Shown here piece after piece: positions 9,392 to 19,919 of a stretch of 64,000 bases of DNA. The notes under the pieces were generated by a model. It was given only the letters and a program-made list of their open reading frames with translations, was not told the DNA's origin and ran no database searches. Position 1 is the first letter of the stretch. Every line of letters starts with the position of its first letter. Source of the stretch: Methanolobus vulcani (GTDB lineage Archaea; Halobacteriota; Methanosarcinia; Methanosarcinales; Methanosarcinaceae). Both the position numbers and the translations under genes were made by a program. The stretch spans positions 186,001 through 250,000 of the forward strand of contig NZ_VIAQ01000012.1 in NCBI RefSeq assembly GCF_006546655.1, read 5' to 3'.

Positions 9392-9494
9392 AACTCTCCC
9401 TCACCTCCAGTTCGTTGAGAACTTATTAAAATAATGTATGTGTTCACCTATTAAATAATTACCGATTTAAAATGGAAAAAAATAGGGAGGTAAT

Positions 9495-10775
9495 TTACTC
9501 AAACCTTGTTCTTACAGAATCTGCATGTGCCTGCAGACCCTCTTTTTCAGCAAGAGCAATTACAGAATCTTTCAAAGTTTCAAGTCCCTGCTTGCTAATT
9601 CTCTGGATACTTGCAGACTTCATGAAATGAGCAAGGTTTAGTCCTGAGTAGATTCTTGCATAACCCGCGGTTGGCAATACGTGATTTGTACCTGATGCAT
9701 AATCTCCAACCGGGACAGGTGCGTAGTTACCCACAAATATGGAACCTGCATGTTCGATTCCTTCAAGAACTTCATCGTCGTTCTCAACCATGATCTCAAG
9801 GTGTTCAGGTGCAAATGCATTTGAAAACTCGATGCACTCATCCATCGAGTCCACTATAAGGATAGCGGCATTCGCAAGAGAAGTATTTACAATCTCTGAT
9901 CTAAGCGTTTCTTCTGCCTGTTTAAGCACCTCAGCTTTTACATCTGCGGCAAGATTCTCAGAAGTTGTTACAATAACTGATACCGCATTTGGATCATGCT
10001 CTGCCTGAGCGATCATGTCTGAAGCTGCCATCCTGGCATTACATGTTTCATCAGCTATGATAAGCACTTCACTTGGCCCGGCAGGGAAATCTATCTCAGC
10101 CATATCCCTTACCTGCATCTTTGCAGACGTTACAAAAACATTACCCGGACCAACGATCTTGTCAACCTTCATAACAGTGTCAGTACCATAGGCCATACCG
10201 GCAACTGCCTGTACACCACCGATTTTATATACATGGTCTGCTCCGGCAACTTTTGCTGCCGCAAGAGTAAGAGGATTTACTTTTCCATCCTTGCCCGGAG
10301 GAGTACACATAACCACATTCTTAACACCGGCAACTTTTGCGGGAACTATGGTCATCAAAGCTGTGGAAGGATATGATGCTCTGCCTCCCGGAACATAAGC
10401 CCCAACAGTTTCAAGGGCTGTGAACTTCTGTCCAAGTTCAATTCCCGGTGAGACTTCAATGAACCATGTCTTTTGTGGCATCTGGGCCTCATGGAACCTG
10501 CGAATGTTGCCTGCAGCAAATTCAAGATGCTTCATAAGTTCAGGATCAATGCTTGCTGCAGCCTCATCGATCTCTTCCTTTGTGACCTCAATTGCCTCAA
10601 TATCAGCACCATCGAACTTCCTGGTATATTCACGCAGGGCTGCATCGCCATTATGCTTTACATCTTCAAGGATAACTGCAACTGTATCTTCAACATTTGC
10701 AAGATCTCCGCCACCACGTCCTATGAGTTTGTTCTTTTCTTCATCGGTTAATTCGGATAGTTTCTTGTAAAGCAT
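9495..10775 (-). CDS. hisD: Histidinol dehydrogenase
   Basis: A 426-aa enzyme for the last two steps of histidine synthesis (L-histidinol to L-histidine, two NAD-dependent oxidations, zinc-dependent). Hallmarks: [45 protein letters not shown]-type core ([14 protein letters not shown]), QAEHDP, and the C-terminal [11 protein letters not shown]. The length is typical. The ATG (MLYKKLSEL) is well placed. No other his genes are adjacent, as is common in archaea. Confidence 0.96.
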   Translation of the reverse strand: MLYKKLSELTDEEKNKLIGRGGGDLANVEDTVAVILEDVKHNGDAALREYTRKFDGADIEAIEVTKEEIDEAAASIDPELMKHLEFAAGNIRRFHEAQMPQKTWFIEVSPGIELGQKFTALETVGAYVPGGRASYPSTALMTIVPAKVAGVKNVVMCTPPGKDGKVNPLTLAAAKVAGADHVYKIGGVQAVAGMAYGTDTVMKVDKIVGPGNVFVTSAKMQVRDMAEIDFPAGPSEVLIIADETCNARMAASDMIAQAEHDPNAVSVIVTTSENLAADVKAEVLKQAEETLRSEIVNTSLANAAILIVDSMDECIEFSNAFAPEHLEIMVENDDEVLEGIEHAGSIFVGNYAPVPVGDYASGTNHVLPTAGYARIYSGLNLAHFMKSASIQRISKQGLETLKDSVIALAEKEGLQAHADSVRTRFE

Positions 10776-10916
10776 AATTATTCCTCTGCTGAGTAACTAA
10801 AATTGTATAAGATTAGTAATGTTAATCAATGATATGACTATTTCCTGATGCTTATACCTGTTCATCATATATAATGCTTAAAATTTGAATTGAATACATC
10901 AATTCTACACTAAAAA

Positions 10917-11120
10917 TTAATCGTCGAAAAAAAAGATCTCCTCGATTTTTGATTCGAACACCTGGGCTATGTCATATGCAAGTTTTAACGAAGGATTATA
11001 TTTTCCCTTTTCCAAAAAGACAATAGTCTCCCTTCTTACTCCTACTCTATCTGCAAGGTCTTTTTGAGTTAAATCGAACTTTGACCTTAATTCTTTAATT
11101 GTAGTTCTCAGCTTATTCAC
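10917..11120 (-). CDS. XRE-family transcriptional regulator (YozG-like)
   Basis: A 67-aa single HTH_3 domain: [34 protein letters not shown] is the canonical helix-turn-helix, followed by a short acidic tail ending EIFFFDD. The start is GTG. It lies 67 bp downstream of a small membrane protein gene. XRE plus DUF2178-type membrane protein is a recurring pair in archaea and bacteria, with the regulator usually controlling the pair; here that is inference. Confidence 0.85.
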   Translation of the reverse strand: MNKLRTTIKELRSKFDLTQKDLADRVGVRRETIVFLEKGKYNPSLKLAYDIAQVFESKIEEIFFFDD

Positions 11121-11187
11121 CTATCGTATTGTGTATCATTTGAAGGTTAAGAAAACATGTGATCTGATAACCTAATCACTATTTAGA

Positions 11188-11571
11188 CTAAAAACCAATT
11201 TCGTCTTTCACTTTTGTGTAGTACATTTGAAGTGCTATTTTTGAGATTAACATGACAGCTAATAAAATAGCTAACACTTCAAACACATCAAATAATGTTG
11301 GGAAAAAATGCAACACCACTGTCAATAATCCAATTGATATGATTGAGAGACACAATGCAATATCCGATGACATACCAGAAATTCTTTTGACCATTTCATC
11401 CTTTTTGATGCCGTTTTTTAACATTGCATTTCGTATAATGTTACTTATAGATAATCCAATTACAACAGCAGCCATCATATTCCCTCCAACAGTATCACCA
11501 TAAGAATATAGAGTTACGGCAGCAATTCCAAAAATTACACATAATATCCAGTACATAGTAGATTTCTTCAT
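11188..11571 (-). CDS. Four-helix membrane protein, DUF2178-like
   Basis: A 127-aa membrane protein with about four hydrophobic helices (residues 5-22, 28-45, 70-92, 97-117) and a charged middle loop (KNGIKKDEMVKRISG). The pattern resembles DUF2178 proteins that pair with small XRE regulators. GGAGGTCAATA precedes the ATG. A palindromic AT-rich stretch lies at 11600-11640 upstream. Function is unknown. Confidence 0.65.
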   Translation of the reverse strand: MKKSTMYWILCVIFGIAAVTLYSYGDTVGGNMMAAVVIGLSISNIIRNAMLKNGIKKDEMVKRISGMSSDIALCLSIISIGLLTVVLHFFPTLFDVFEVLAILLAVMLISKIALQMYYTKVKDEIGF

Positions 11572-11831
11572 TATTGACCTCCTAAAATTAAGTCACTCAT
11601 AAGTTATGTTAACTATATCTAACATATGGTATTTTAAACTGTTGAGTGTGTTAGAAATATACAACATCCAAATATACGTAAATTCAGCTCATAAAAACCT
11701 TCGATACTCAGGTAAAAATGAAAGAAATTATTGACTAAAAATGAATTATACCGTATTAAAAAACATGTATTTTCCGGATTGATGATAGTTGGATTGGTGT
11801 TTATACAATGCCTTTTTAGTAAACAATGGTG

Positions 11832-14800
11832 TTATTTCTCAAAATCACTGAAAGTGCTCTGTTCCCTTTCAATAAGTGAACTCATTGTCCTGGATTTAAT
11901 ACCATCTTCTGAGCCAGATGGCCTTAATCCTGAACTAATAGCAAGCTCCTCAAAAAGTTTCCTGGCGGTCTTTGGACCTATCAGTTCAGATACCGTGCTG
12001 ATATCTGAATTCCTAATTGCCTGCACTGTTTTAAGTCCGCTATCATAGAGCTTGCGTGCACGCACACGACCTATTCCTCTGATACTTACAAGCTCGATAA
12101 GATCGGATGAAGCACCGTAGTGTATCCTTTTTTCCAGCAGGGCAACATGGTTGGAAATATCTTGTGACATCTCAGGAGCAATGAGTCCTGAAAGTCTTGA
12201 AGTTGCATGCATTAGCCACTCTGCAATATCGGCAAAAGCATGTACATCACCCTCACCAACATTGAATTTCTTTGTTATCTGGTCAAGGGATTTCTCATTG
12301 ATCCAGTCTTCTACCAGAAGTGCAGTTTTCACTTCAGCCATGAACCACTCATAATCAACTTCCTTTGACCTTGGAGGAATCTCTACAAACTCATCACTGC
12401 GAGCCATGATAATATCGTTGATCACTTCATAGTCACTGGATCTCATGTAGAGCTGCCTCATATCCGGTGTTTTGCAGATAAGATGCAAAAGAGTCATGTC
12501 CGTAATGTTCTCAGCTTTAGCTTTTTTCAGACCATCAACAATGTAAGCACCTGAAAGCGGATCAATGTAGAGAGTAGAGACAAGTCTTCCAAGTACTGTT
12601 GGAAGCAATGTACCCTCACCTTCAAGCATACCATGGTTTCTGAGGAAATAGAGACACTCATCCACAACATCCATGATCCCCCATGTATCGTTCTGGTGAG
12701 CGAAGAAAGTAGCTTCAATAAATTCAAGGAGACCTTCCCTTGTTGTTGCGAAGCCGTTGACAATTGTTGAAAGGATGTGAGTTCTCAGTGCATTTTCTGA
12801 ACCGAGCTTGGACCAGATATCTTCTGCGTCGGCATCAATGTAATTATCGAAAAGACCTGTCATTTCATTATATGATTTTGCGATGAGGACCGATTCACCA
12901 TAAGGATCAAGGTGCGGCCTGCCTGCACGACCTGCCATTTGCTTGTAATCCAGCACCGGAATTGGCTGCATACCATAATTCGGATCGTAACGTCTGTAAC
13001 TTCTGATAATTACCCTTCTTGCAGGAAGATTGAGTCCTGCTGCAAGGGTAGGGGTGCTGGAAATCACCTTTATCTTGTTAGCTCTGAATCCATCTTCCAC
13101 AATCCTACGGTGTGCAGAATTAAGTCCTGCATGATGGAAAGCAGTTCCATTCCTGACACACTTTGCCAGTTCATTGGCAGCTTCAGTCTCACCATTCTCT
13201 ATAATCCCCTCGACAAGTTCGTCAAGTGCTTTTCTTGTTGGTTCGTCAAGGGTCTCAGCCACTTTTGTGCCTGCCCTTTTAGCAAAAGAAACACTGTTCT
13301 TTCGGCTGCTTTCAAAAACAAGACACTGACCGCCTTCTTCCAGTGTATCCAGCACCACATTGACAGCCTCATCTTTTGCCCGGGCTTCGATGCGTTTCTG
13401 TGAGCCATGGAAATTTATATTTCCATTAAGATAGACACCTTCCTGAAGGCGTGTTGGTCTCCATTCACTGAGAACAAGTTTTCCTTTCAGCCAGTCAGCG
13501 ATCTCGTAAGCATTGCCTACTGTTGCTGAAAGAGCAATAATCTGACATCCGGGATTAAGTTTCATGAGTTTTGTTAACGTAACTTCCAGTGTAGGACCCC
13601 TGTTTGCCGAATCAAGTAAATGCACCTCATCAACCACAATTGTGGTTATGTCCTGCATCCAGGAAGTCTCATTACGTAATAGAGAGTCTGTTTTTTCTGA
13701 TGTAGCAACTATGATATCATTGAAACCTAGCCGCTCATCCTTTGATTCGAAGTCACCGGTAGAGATGCCAACTCTAACTCCTCCGGATTTTATATTGATT
13801 GATGAAAATGACCTGAATCTCTCAAATTTTTCACTTGCCAAAGCTCTTAGAGGTACTATGTAGAGAGCTTTGCCACCAGATGATATGGCTTTTAACATTG
13901 CAAGCTCTGCAAGAAGTGTTTTTCCAGACGCAGTAGGAATTGCTGCAAGCAGGTTGTTTCCATCAAGCAATCCTTTTTCGATAGCTTCCACTTGTGGTGG
14001 ATACAGTTCTTCAATTCCAGAATCTAGGTAAAATCGGAGAACTTGTTCTGGAATGTCAAGATTTGTTATATCAAATGTACCTGCAAAATGTTTAATATTC
14101 TCTTTTTTGACTGAAAATCTATTTGTTAGTTTATTGTTGCTAATTTTCTCATACTTCTCTTGTTTTATTTCAACATATGATTGTTTTTTTTGTACAGGCA
14201 CCCCATTCAATCCATCTTGCTTTTCTCGGAGGATATTATAAATTTCCTGTTCTTCTGCATACTCTTGAGTGATAAATTCAGAGAATGGATCTAGAAAAAT
14301 ATCAATCGTTATCTGCTCATTTACTTTATCTGAATATATTTGATCAATCCACTTGGTAAATCCAGAATGAGTCTGAGGTAATTTCTTTAATCCTTTCCCT
14401 TTTAAAACTTTATTTATGAAAGTTGATTTAGAGATTTCACAACCATAGTTTTTTTTTGAAATTTTATCAAAGCCTTTAGTATGAGATTTATTTGGGATAT
14501 AAAAAATAAGGTCATTGCCCATATCTAAAAATAAAGGTTTTTGTGTACAAAGAATCCATTTCCTTGCCCATTTCCAAATATACTCATAAAATACAACATC
14601 TCTTTTTAAATTGTAAGCTAAATGCAAATTAAAATTTTCCTGAAGATATGTGGCATCAAATAACCAAACCATATCTCCATAAAATAATTCCCGGGCTCTT
14701 ATATCATATTCATTTATCTTAGAGTGTTGGAGCTCTATTACCAAACCATCTTTGTTTTGTATATCAGCCCGATGTCTTTCACCATTTTTAGTGATGGTAA

Positions 14801-15050
14801 CTTCACAATATTTCTCATCAACTAATTCTTTCCAGCCTAAATGCCAATCTGTTTCTTTTCCACTAGCCCACGGATCACATTCAGCTCCCGGAGGGTGAGC
14901 AAAGTGAGGTTTCCTTTCATCACCACATCTTAGTCGTAAAGGTCTTTCATTTAGTGGGTCACAAAAAGGACAATAAAATTTAATTTGTGTTCCTTTTAAT
15001 TCAAAAGTAGCCTTTACCTTTTGACCATCAGATGTCTTTGCATAAAGCAT
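11832..15050 (-). CDS. hel308: Hel308 DNA helicase with fused N-terminal CoiA-like nuclease domain
   Basis: A 1072-aa fusion. Residues about 1-135 resemble the CoiA family: zinc-like CPFC (C27, C30) and KPHFAH, then HRADI (93-97) and VIELQHS (104-110), the restriction-endonuclease-like core. Residues 136-325 are an uncharacterised AT-rich linker domain. From about residue 328 (ITNLDIPE) a complete Hel308 follows: Walker [13 protein letters not shown] (475-478), QMAGRAGRP (705-713), winged helix, ratchet, and a C-terminal helix-hairpin-helix ([14 protein letters not shown]). Hel308 unwinds stalled replication forks. Normal Hel308 is about 730 aa, so the extra 328 residues are unusual. No in-frame start codon remains at the junction, and the N-terminal third is clearly more AT-rich. 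No ribosome-binding site precedes the ATG; it may be leaderless. Confidence 0.9.
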   Translation of the reverse strand: MLYAKTSDGQKVKATFELKGTQIKFYCPFCDPLNERPLRLRCGDERKPHFAHPPGAECDPWASGKETDWHLGWKELVDEKYCEVTITKNGERHRADIQNKDGLVIELQHSKINEYDIRARELFYGDMVWLFDATYLQENFNLHLAYNLKRDVVFYEYIWKWARKWILCTQKPLFLDMGNDLIFYIPNKSHTKGFDKISKKNYGCEISKSTFINKVLKGKGLKKLPQTHSGFTKWIDQIYSDKVNEQITIDIFLDPFSEFITQEYAEEQEIYNILREKQDGLNGVPVQKKQSYVEIKQEKYEKISNNKLTNRFSVKKENIKHFAGTFDITNLDIPEQVLRFYLDSGIEELYPPQVEAIEKGLLDGNNLLAAIPTASGKTLLAELAMLKAISSGGKALYIVPLRALASEKFERFRSFSSINIKSGGVRVGISTGDFESKDERLGFNDIIVATSEKTDSLLRNETSWMQDITTIVVDEVHLLDSANRGPTLEVTLTKLMKLNPGCQIIALSATVGNAYEIADWLKGKLVLSEWRPTRLQEGVYLNGNINFHGSQKRIEARAKDEAVNVVLDTLEEGGQCLVFESSRKNSVSFAKRAGTKVAETLDEPTRKALDELVEGIIENGETEAANELAKCVRNGTAFHHAGLNSAHRRIVEDGFRANKIKVISSTPTLAAGLNLPARRVIIRSYRRYDPNYGMQPIPVLDYKQMAGRAGRPHLDPYGESVLIAKSYNEMTGLFDNYIDADAEDIWSKLGSENALRTHILSTIVNGFATTREGLLEFIEATFFAHQNDTWGIMDVVDECLYFLRNHGMLEGEGTLLPTVLGRLVSTLYIDPLSGAYIVDGLKKAKAENITDMTLLHLICKTPDMRQLYMRSSDYEVINDIIMARSDEFVEIPPRSKEVDYEWFMAEVKTALLVEDWINEKSLDQITKKFNVGEGDVHAFADIAEWLMHATSRLSGLIAPEMSQDISNHVALLEKRIHYGASSDLIELVSIRGIGRVRARKLYDSGLKTVQAIRNSDISTVSELIGPKTARKLFEELAISSGLRPSGSEDGIKSRTMSSLIEREQSTFSDFEK

Positions 15051-15208
15051 AGGTACGTAGATGGAATCGAAATTAATAATATTTTATCCCTAAAAGACGC
15101 GTAAGCATTTTTCACAATTCTATACACAAGATCGAGTGTTGGAAATTCTAATAGACTTACATAAAGTTACCCCGAATTATAAATAAAGGGTTTGTAATAA
15201 AAATGAAA

Positions 15209-15228
15209 GCAGCAATAAATACTGCTGC
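15209..15228 (-). terminator. Hairpin after the aquaporin gene
   Basis: GCAGCA and TGCTGC arms with an 8-nt AT-rich loop lie 7 bp past the aquaporin stop. The minus-strand continuation TTTCATTTTTATTAC is T-rich. Confidence 0.5.
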
Positions 15229-15234
15229 CAAATT

Positions 15235-15984
15235 TCAGTTATTTTCTTTCGCATCTGCCACATAGTCATAAAGCAAAGCTGCAATCACAGCGCCTGCAAT
15301 CGGACCAATTATATAAATTGGGAACTGCCACCAGAGATTTGACCCTCCGAGAAGGAAATCCGCAAGATACGGACCGAAAGTACGTGCAGGATTAAGGGAT
15401 GATCCGGTTATATTTCCAACTACGATAACGTCCGCAGCTACCACAAGACCGATAGCCAGTCCTGCAAAACCTGCCGGTGCTCTTTTATCCACTGCTGAAC
15501 CCATGATGGTCAGCATAAGGAAAAAGGTTGCTACTGCCTCACAGAGTATGGCCTGACCGTAACTCACACCATCAAACATTGCTGTTGCACCAAGACCCGT
15601 ATCTACCGCCCGGCTACCCAGTATCGCAACAATGGTAAAGGATGCCAGGCTTGCACCGATAAGCTGTGCTACTATGTAACCAAGCATATCCTTTGCAGGG
15701 AAGCGTCCTGTTGCCCATAATGCGATACTCACTGCAGGATTGATATGTGTGCCTGATATATGGCCGAAGGCATATATCATTGCAATTATCGCTATGGCAA
15801 AGGAAATTCCTATTGCAAACCACGCTGCGATATCAATACCCACAAAAAAGGCATTTCCCGCTATGGAATCTGAACCCTGGACTAGCAAGACAGTTGTAAC
15901 AACTGACCCTGTTCCCAAAAAGACCAGCATATAAGTTCCTATCAGTTCGGCTATGGATCTTTTTAACAGACCCTGTTCTGACAT
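15235..15984 (-). CDS. aqpM: Aquaporin / MIP-family channel
   Basis: A 249-aa integral membrane channel for water or small neutral solutes. It has six membrane spans and the two half-helix NPA motifs: INPAVSIALW (NPA 82-84) and SSLNPARTFGPYL (NPA 198-200). Both are intact, and the length matches archaeal AqpM. GGGTGATT lies 5 nt before the ATG. It is flanked by its own hairpin downstream and by one from the DUF2193 gene upstream, so it is likely monocistronic. Glycerol or gas permeability cannot be read from sequence. Confidence 0.93.
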   Translation of the reverse strand: MSEQGLLKRSIAELIGTYMLVFLGTGSVVTTVLLVQGSDSIAGNAFFVGIDIAAWFAIGISFAIAIIAMIYAFGHISGTHINPAVSIALWATGRFPAKDMLGYIVAQLIGASLASFTIVAILGSRAVDTGLGATAMFDGVSYGQAILCEAVATFFLMLTIMGSAVDKRAPAGFAGLAIGLVVAADVIVVGNITGSSLNPARTFGPYLADFLLGGSNLWWQFPIYIIGPIAGAVIAALLYDYVADAKENN

Positions 15985-16008
15985 ATAATCACCCGCCTGA
16001 AAACAAAA

Positions 16009-16027
16009 TGTGCCTTAGAAAGGCACA
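16009..16027 (-). terminator. Hairpin between DUF2193 and aquaporin genes
   Basis: A perfect 8-bp stem (TGTGCCTT/AAGGCACA) with a 3-nt loop lies 8 bp past the stop of the DUF2193 gene, followed on the minus strand by TTTTGTTTTC. It probably ends the DUF2193 transcript. Confidence 0.6.
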
Positions 16028-16034
16028 TCCGTGA

Positions 16035-17510
16035 TCAAACTGCCTCCTGCCAGTTGCAGTATTTGCACTTGTAGTCGAAGTAGTTGGCTGCACAGAACTT
16101 ACAGGTGCGTGCCGGTGAATGCGGCTCTGTCTTATGCAAGGATATAATGTTTGTCAGCATGGTAGCCGTAACAGGCTCACTTGTCAGCAGGCATGGGAAA
16201 TCAGCCAGACGCATAAGTGCTGAGAACCTGACGGTGATGGCACAGGCAGGATATGTGTAACGCTGTGGGTTGTTGAGAACCTCATTCTTCTCTATCGGAC
16301 TCAGGTCAACAGGTATACCCTGAACCATGCCGCCCATACCCCTTGGCTTGTGATCTATGATACGCTCACCCTTTTCTATAAGGTCAATAAAATCAACGTT
16401 ATGAAGCTCGGCTGCTGCTCCTCTTGTTGGATTATTAAGTACCAGATTGTGGAATCTCTTGACCAGCAGATCCAGTACCATCATGGTTGTGAAACCATCC
16501 ATCCAGAGAATCTTTGTTGTTGCGGCGGCGGCGGCATCTGTTGCAATGGTCAGTGGTGAATACTCGTCTTTGAACTTACCCATTGCATTGTTCATTGTGC
16601 CGTCCATAACATCGGTTACAGCGTTGATGACGGCCATCACAACATCATCCTTTGTCATATTAAACATCGACTGGGAAATATGATGTGCAACGTCACCTAC
16701 ACCATATGCAGGAACAGTAACAATGTTTCCGTAGAAAACATCTGCATCCATGGCAGCTTTGACAGTTTTCTTCATCCTGTTTTTGTACTCACTCATATAC
16801 TTCTTTACATCAAAAGATATGTGACCGGCTTCATCCATGAGCTTGGCCTGTGCAGCCATAGGTGTATCGTAGACCATCTGAAGCATTTCAATCTCCTCTT
16901 TAATGGCTTCAGCGGGTGTTTTACCATTCTCGATTGCCATCTGGAATTTTGCACCGATGCCATATGATGTGTTCATACCCCATGATTTTGAAGAAAGAAT
17001 TGCACGCTTATGATCAACCGGAATGTCTGTTTTTTCAAGAATCCTGTTGACAACATTGCTGGTGCTTCCTGGAACAAAAGCAAAGTCAACAACGCAGGTA
17101 GGACCATAGAAGCCTGCATACCTGCGGATTGACTCTTTGCCGATGAGAGCTTCCGAGCGACCGATCTTCTCGATGAATTTTTCCACTGATGTCCTGAAAG
17201 AGGGGTCCTCCTCATAAAGGATATCCAGAATTGGCGGTGTCTGATAGTGTTCAACAAACGGGTCATCCTCCGGCCTTACGCTGTCTGTTAAGCTGGAGAG
17301 AACTTCATAATGCGTGTTAACTGAGTTTATGTGCAGGTCAAAAACTTCCTTGCACTGCTTACCCTTCGGCTCCATCTTGTTAACTGCGTCAACATAGGGT
17401 TTTGCATCCTCTACCTTAAAAGCCGTACCACGCTTCTTGTTAATTGTACTAACTACGGCTTTCTGTGCATTCATGGCTTCTGTTGCCATTTTATCGTATA
17501 TCTCTTTCAT
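16035..17510 (-). CDS. DUF2193 family protein
   Basis: A large soluble protein (about 491 aa from the ATG at 17510) of the DUF2193 family, found in methanogens and some relatives. The start MKEIYDKM is preferred to the upstream in-frame ATG because AAGGGGC precedes it. The C-terminus holds a probable zinc or iron-sulfur site (CKFCAANYFDYKCKYC), and an alanine-rich run (DAAAAATTK) sits near residue 340. The reaction is unknown. It appears to be a single-gene unit ending in a strong hairpin. Confidence 0.8.
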   Translation of the reverse strand: MKEIYDKMATEAMNAQKAVVSTINKKRGTAFKVEDAKPYVDAVNKMEPKGKQCKEVFDLHINSVNTHYEVLSSLTDSVRPEDDPFVEHYQTPPILDILYEEDPSFRTSVEKFIEKIGRSEALIGKESIRRYAGFYGPTCVVDFAFVPGSTSNVVNRILEKTDIPVDHKRAILSSKSWGMNTSYGIGAKFQMAIENGKTPAEAIKEEIEMLQMVYDTPMAAQAKLMDEAGHISFDVKKYMSEYKNRMKKTVKAAMDADVFYGNIVTVPAYGVGDVAHHISQSMFNMTKDDVVMAVINAVTDVMDGTMNNAMGKFKDEYSPLTIATDAAAAATTKILWMDGFTTMMVLDLLVKRFHNLVLNNPTRGAAAELHNVDFIDLIEKGERIIDHKPRGMGGMVQGIPVDLSPIEKNEVLNNPQRYTYPACAITVRFSALMRLADFPCLLTSEPVTATMLTNIISLHKTEPHSPARTCKFCAANYFDYKCKYCNWQEAV

Positions 17511-17540
17511 GTTAGCCCCTTGTTTACTTGAAAGTGACAA

Positions 17541-17875
17541 CTAATCCTGAAAGAAGTGCAAATTAAAATACGACTTCAAAAATAAAATATACCTCACGGT
17601 ACTTGATTAGTATGAGCTACCTGATTGCCCTAACAACACTCCTTCTCAGTGTATTCTTCACTCCACATAATACTTTCCAGGTAATACAAAATAAATATTT
17701 CTAAACTAAAATAAACAAACTAAAAGTTTACACATGCAGAAGCCAGAATAGAATAATTAAGCATATCAAGCTAAATTTTAATTGAAAATAAATAATGCAT
17801 ATGTGCTTTTTGCAAAGCTGAAATGTCAAAAAGAGAATAAATGTGGCATGAGAAATGCCACTAATTTTCAGATAA
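17541..17875. other. Intergenic region between trpB2 and the DUF2193 gene
   Basis: AT-rich, 335 bp. It holds the DUF2193 promoter region and the hairpin after trpB2. One hydrophobic ORF of about 30 codons near 17612 lacks a ribosome-binding site. No RNA gene is recognised. Confidence 0.5.
17843..17861 (-). terminator. Hairpin after trpB2
   Basis: GTGGCAT/ATGCCAC, 7-bp perfect stem with a 5-nt loop, 14 bp past the trpB2 stop and followed on the minus strand by TTTATTCTCTTTTTG. Confidence 0.65.
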
Positions 17876-19174
17876 TCAGTCGTTGCTTAGCTCACCGCTG
17901 AAGTACTTGTCATAGGAACCCATGTCAAAGTGACCGTGACCACTGAGATTGAACATGATGGTTTTCTCTTCGCCTGTTTCCTTGCATTTGAGTGCTTCAT
18001 CAATAGCGCATTTAATAGCATGGGCAGATTCGGGAGCAGGAGCAATTCCCTCGCTACGTGCAAATGTCACTGCAGCATCGAATATCTCTATCTGGTGGTA
18101 TGATCTTGCTTCCATGATTCCGTCTGCAACAAGCTTACTGATAATTGGTGATGCACCGTGGTATCTGAGACCTCCTGCATGGATTGCAGGTGGTATGAAC
18201 TCTGAACCCAATGTGAACATCTTGAGCAGAGGGGTCATCTGTGCCATGTCACCGAAGTCATACTTGAACTCTCCTGATGTGAGGGTTGGACATGCGGATG
18301 GTTCTACTGCTATGAATCTTGTGTTGGTCTTGCCTGCAAGGTTGTCCCTTATGTATGGCAGACTTACACCGGCGAGGTTACTTCCGCCACCACAGCATCC
18401 GATAACAATGTCCGGGTAGTCCTCAGTCTTGTCAAACTGTGCCTGCGTCTCAAGACCTACAACGGTCTGGTGCAGACTGGTGTGATTAAGGACACTGCCA
18501 AGTGCATACTTGGTGTTGTCGTTAAGAGCTGCATCCTCGATAGCTTCACTGATAGCTATTCCAAGACTTCCTGATGTGTCAGGGTACATCTCACGGATCT
18601 TTCTTCCAAACTGTGTATCAGGGCTTGGGGACGGAACGACATTTGCCCCCCAGAGGTTGATAAGTGACTTGCGGTATGGCTTCTGGTAGAAGCTTGAACT
18701 TACCATGTATACCTTACACTCGATGTCAAAGTAGTTACAGCAGAGTGATAATGCACTGCCCCACTGACCTGCACCGGTTTCGGTTGTGATTCTTTCAGTG
18801 CCTTCCTTCATATTGTAGTATGCCTGCGCGATTGCAGTATTTGGCTTGTGACTTCCTGCTGGACTGACACTTTCGTTCTTGTAGTATATCTTTGCAGGTG
18901 TTCCCAGAACTTTCTCAAGCCTGTGTGCCCTGTGCAAAGGTGATGGTCTCCAGAGTGAATATATTTCCCTGATCTCTTCAGGAATGTCAATGTATCTCTT
19001 GGAGCTGATCTCCTGATTGATAAGTTCCTTTGCAAATATTGGCTCAAGATCTGCAGGATTCATTGGCTCATTTGTTGCAGGGTTCAGTGGTGGCTCTACC
19101 GGCAGGTCTGCAAGTATGTTGTACCACTGTTTTGGCATTTCATTTTCATCAAGTAATATCTTTGTATGGTCCAT
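17876..19174 (-). CDS. trpB2: Tryptophan synthase beta-like enzyme TrpB2
   Basis: A 432-aa PLP enzyme. The PLP lysine is K110 in GSHKPNTA, and the phosphate-binding loop is [10 protein letters not shown]. The long N-terminal part ([20 protein letters not shown]) and length mark the TrpB2 group rather than the roughly 395-aa TrpB1 that pairs with TrpA. TrpB2 condenses indole with serine and often acts without TrpA, perhaps salvaging indole. No trpA or other trp gene is adjacent, which fits. AGAGGT precedes the ATG. Confidence 0.93.
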   Translation of the reverse strand: MDHTKILLDENEMPKQWYNILADLPVEPPLNPATNEPMNPADLEPIFAKELINQEISSKRYIDIPEEIREIYSLWRPSPLHRAHRLEKVLGTPAKIYYKNESVSPAGSHKPNTAIAQAYYNMKEGTERITTETGAGQWGSALSLCCNYFDIECKVYMVSSSFYQKPYRKSLINLWGANVVPSPSPDTQFGRKIREMYPDTSGSLGIAISEAIEDAALNDNTKYALGSVLNHTSLHQTVVGLETQAQFDKTEDYPDIVIGCCGGGSNLAGVSLPYIRDNLAGKTNTRFIAVEPSACPTLTSGEFKYDFGDMAQMTPLLKMFTLGSEFIPPAIHAGGLRYHGASPIISKLVADGIMEARSYHQIEIFDAAVTFARSEGIAPAPESAHAIKCAIDEALKCKETGEEKTIMFNLSGHGHFDMGSYDKYFSGELSND

Positions 19175-19317
19175 AGTTCATACCTCTGTAAAAAGGATTC
19201 AATAATGTATATCATAGTACATTAGAGAAATATTTAATGCTTTTGATTTATGCATGAAGCAAAATATACAGTGAATAAAATCAAAAAATAATCAGAAAAG
19301 TAGATTCTAATCAGAAA

Positions 19318-19917
19318 CTACTTTCTTTTGTAAATAACAGCTAGCACCAATGCAAAACCAGTAAATAACGCAGTAAATGCAGGCGTGGATGAAGAACTGC
19401 TTTCATCTTCGGAGTTAGATGTTGAATCTGTCGTGAATTCTGTACCATCGTAGTACTCTTCGGAGATTGTTACGTAGGCTGCGGTGAACTCGCCTTGAAC
19501 AAGAAGCTTTGTTGTTTCAAAATCATTCAATTGATAAACAAAATCCAAAGGCATACTTCCTCCTGCCCATTCATCAGTAGCTTTGAGTTTCCACTCATAA
19601 GAGATGGTATCGTTTATCTCTAATTTATCATCAGTATATTGATCTATTTTTGAAGTCGGTCCTTCAATTACTTCAAAACTACCATCTGCCAATTCTGTCA
19701 GTTTCACGGATAAAACACCAGGATTAAAACATGTCACATCAAACTTTACTGTGAAAGGTTCACCTATTTTCACAAGGGGTTTTGGAGTTGAAGCACCCGG
19801 ATATAATTGATCATTATAATACACATTAATTGAAATATACTGACTTGTAGCTGAAGTTATGGCTGGTGTTAACGTAAAATAAATAGCAAGTACTACTATT
19901 ATCATTTTTGTGTTCAT
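19318..19917 (-). CDS. Secreted protein with C-terminal membrane anchor (PGF-CTERM-like)
   Basis: About 199 aa from the ATG at 19917: a signal peptide (MIIVVLAIYFTLTPAITSA), a beta-rich body that may be an Ig-like fold, a Ser/Glu-rich linker (SNSEDESSSSST), then PAFTALF, a hydrophobic helix and KRK. That tail resembles PGF-CTERM sorting signals processed by archaeosortase, with A replacing G. ATG 19917 is chosen because GGGAG lies 8 nt upstream; it begins 2 nt after the stop of the 1355-aa gene, so the two are an operon. It may be a surface partner of that protein. Function is unknown. Confidence 0.6.
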   Translation of the reverse strand: MNTKMIIVVLAIYFTLTPAITSATSQYISINVYYNDQLYPGASTPKPLVKIGEPFTVKFDVTCFNPGVLSVKLTELADGSFEVIEGPTSKIDQYTDDKLEINDTISYEWKLKATDEWAGGSMPLDFVYQLNDFETTKLLVQGEFTAAYVTISEEYYDGTEFTTDSTSNSEDESSSSSTPAFTALFTGFALVLAVIYKRK

Positions 19918-19919
19918 CT

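Noticed and set aside
11731-12048. Plus-strand ORF overlapping the 3' end of hel308
   Set aside because: It is a shadow of the helicase gene; most of its length lies antisense to conserved Hel308 codons.
16498-16530. GCGGCGGCGGCGGC run as a possible repeat element
   Set aside because: It simply encodes an alanine run within the DUF2193 protein.
17612-17704. Hydrophobic ORF of about 30 codons in the trpB2-DUF2193 gap
   Set aside because: No ribosome-binding site and no supporting context; short hydrophobic frames arise easily in AT-rich DNA.
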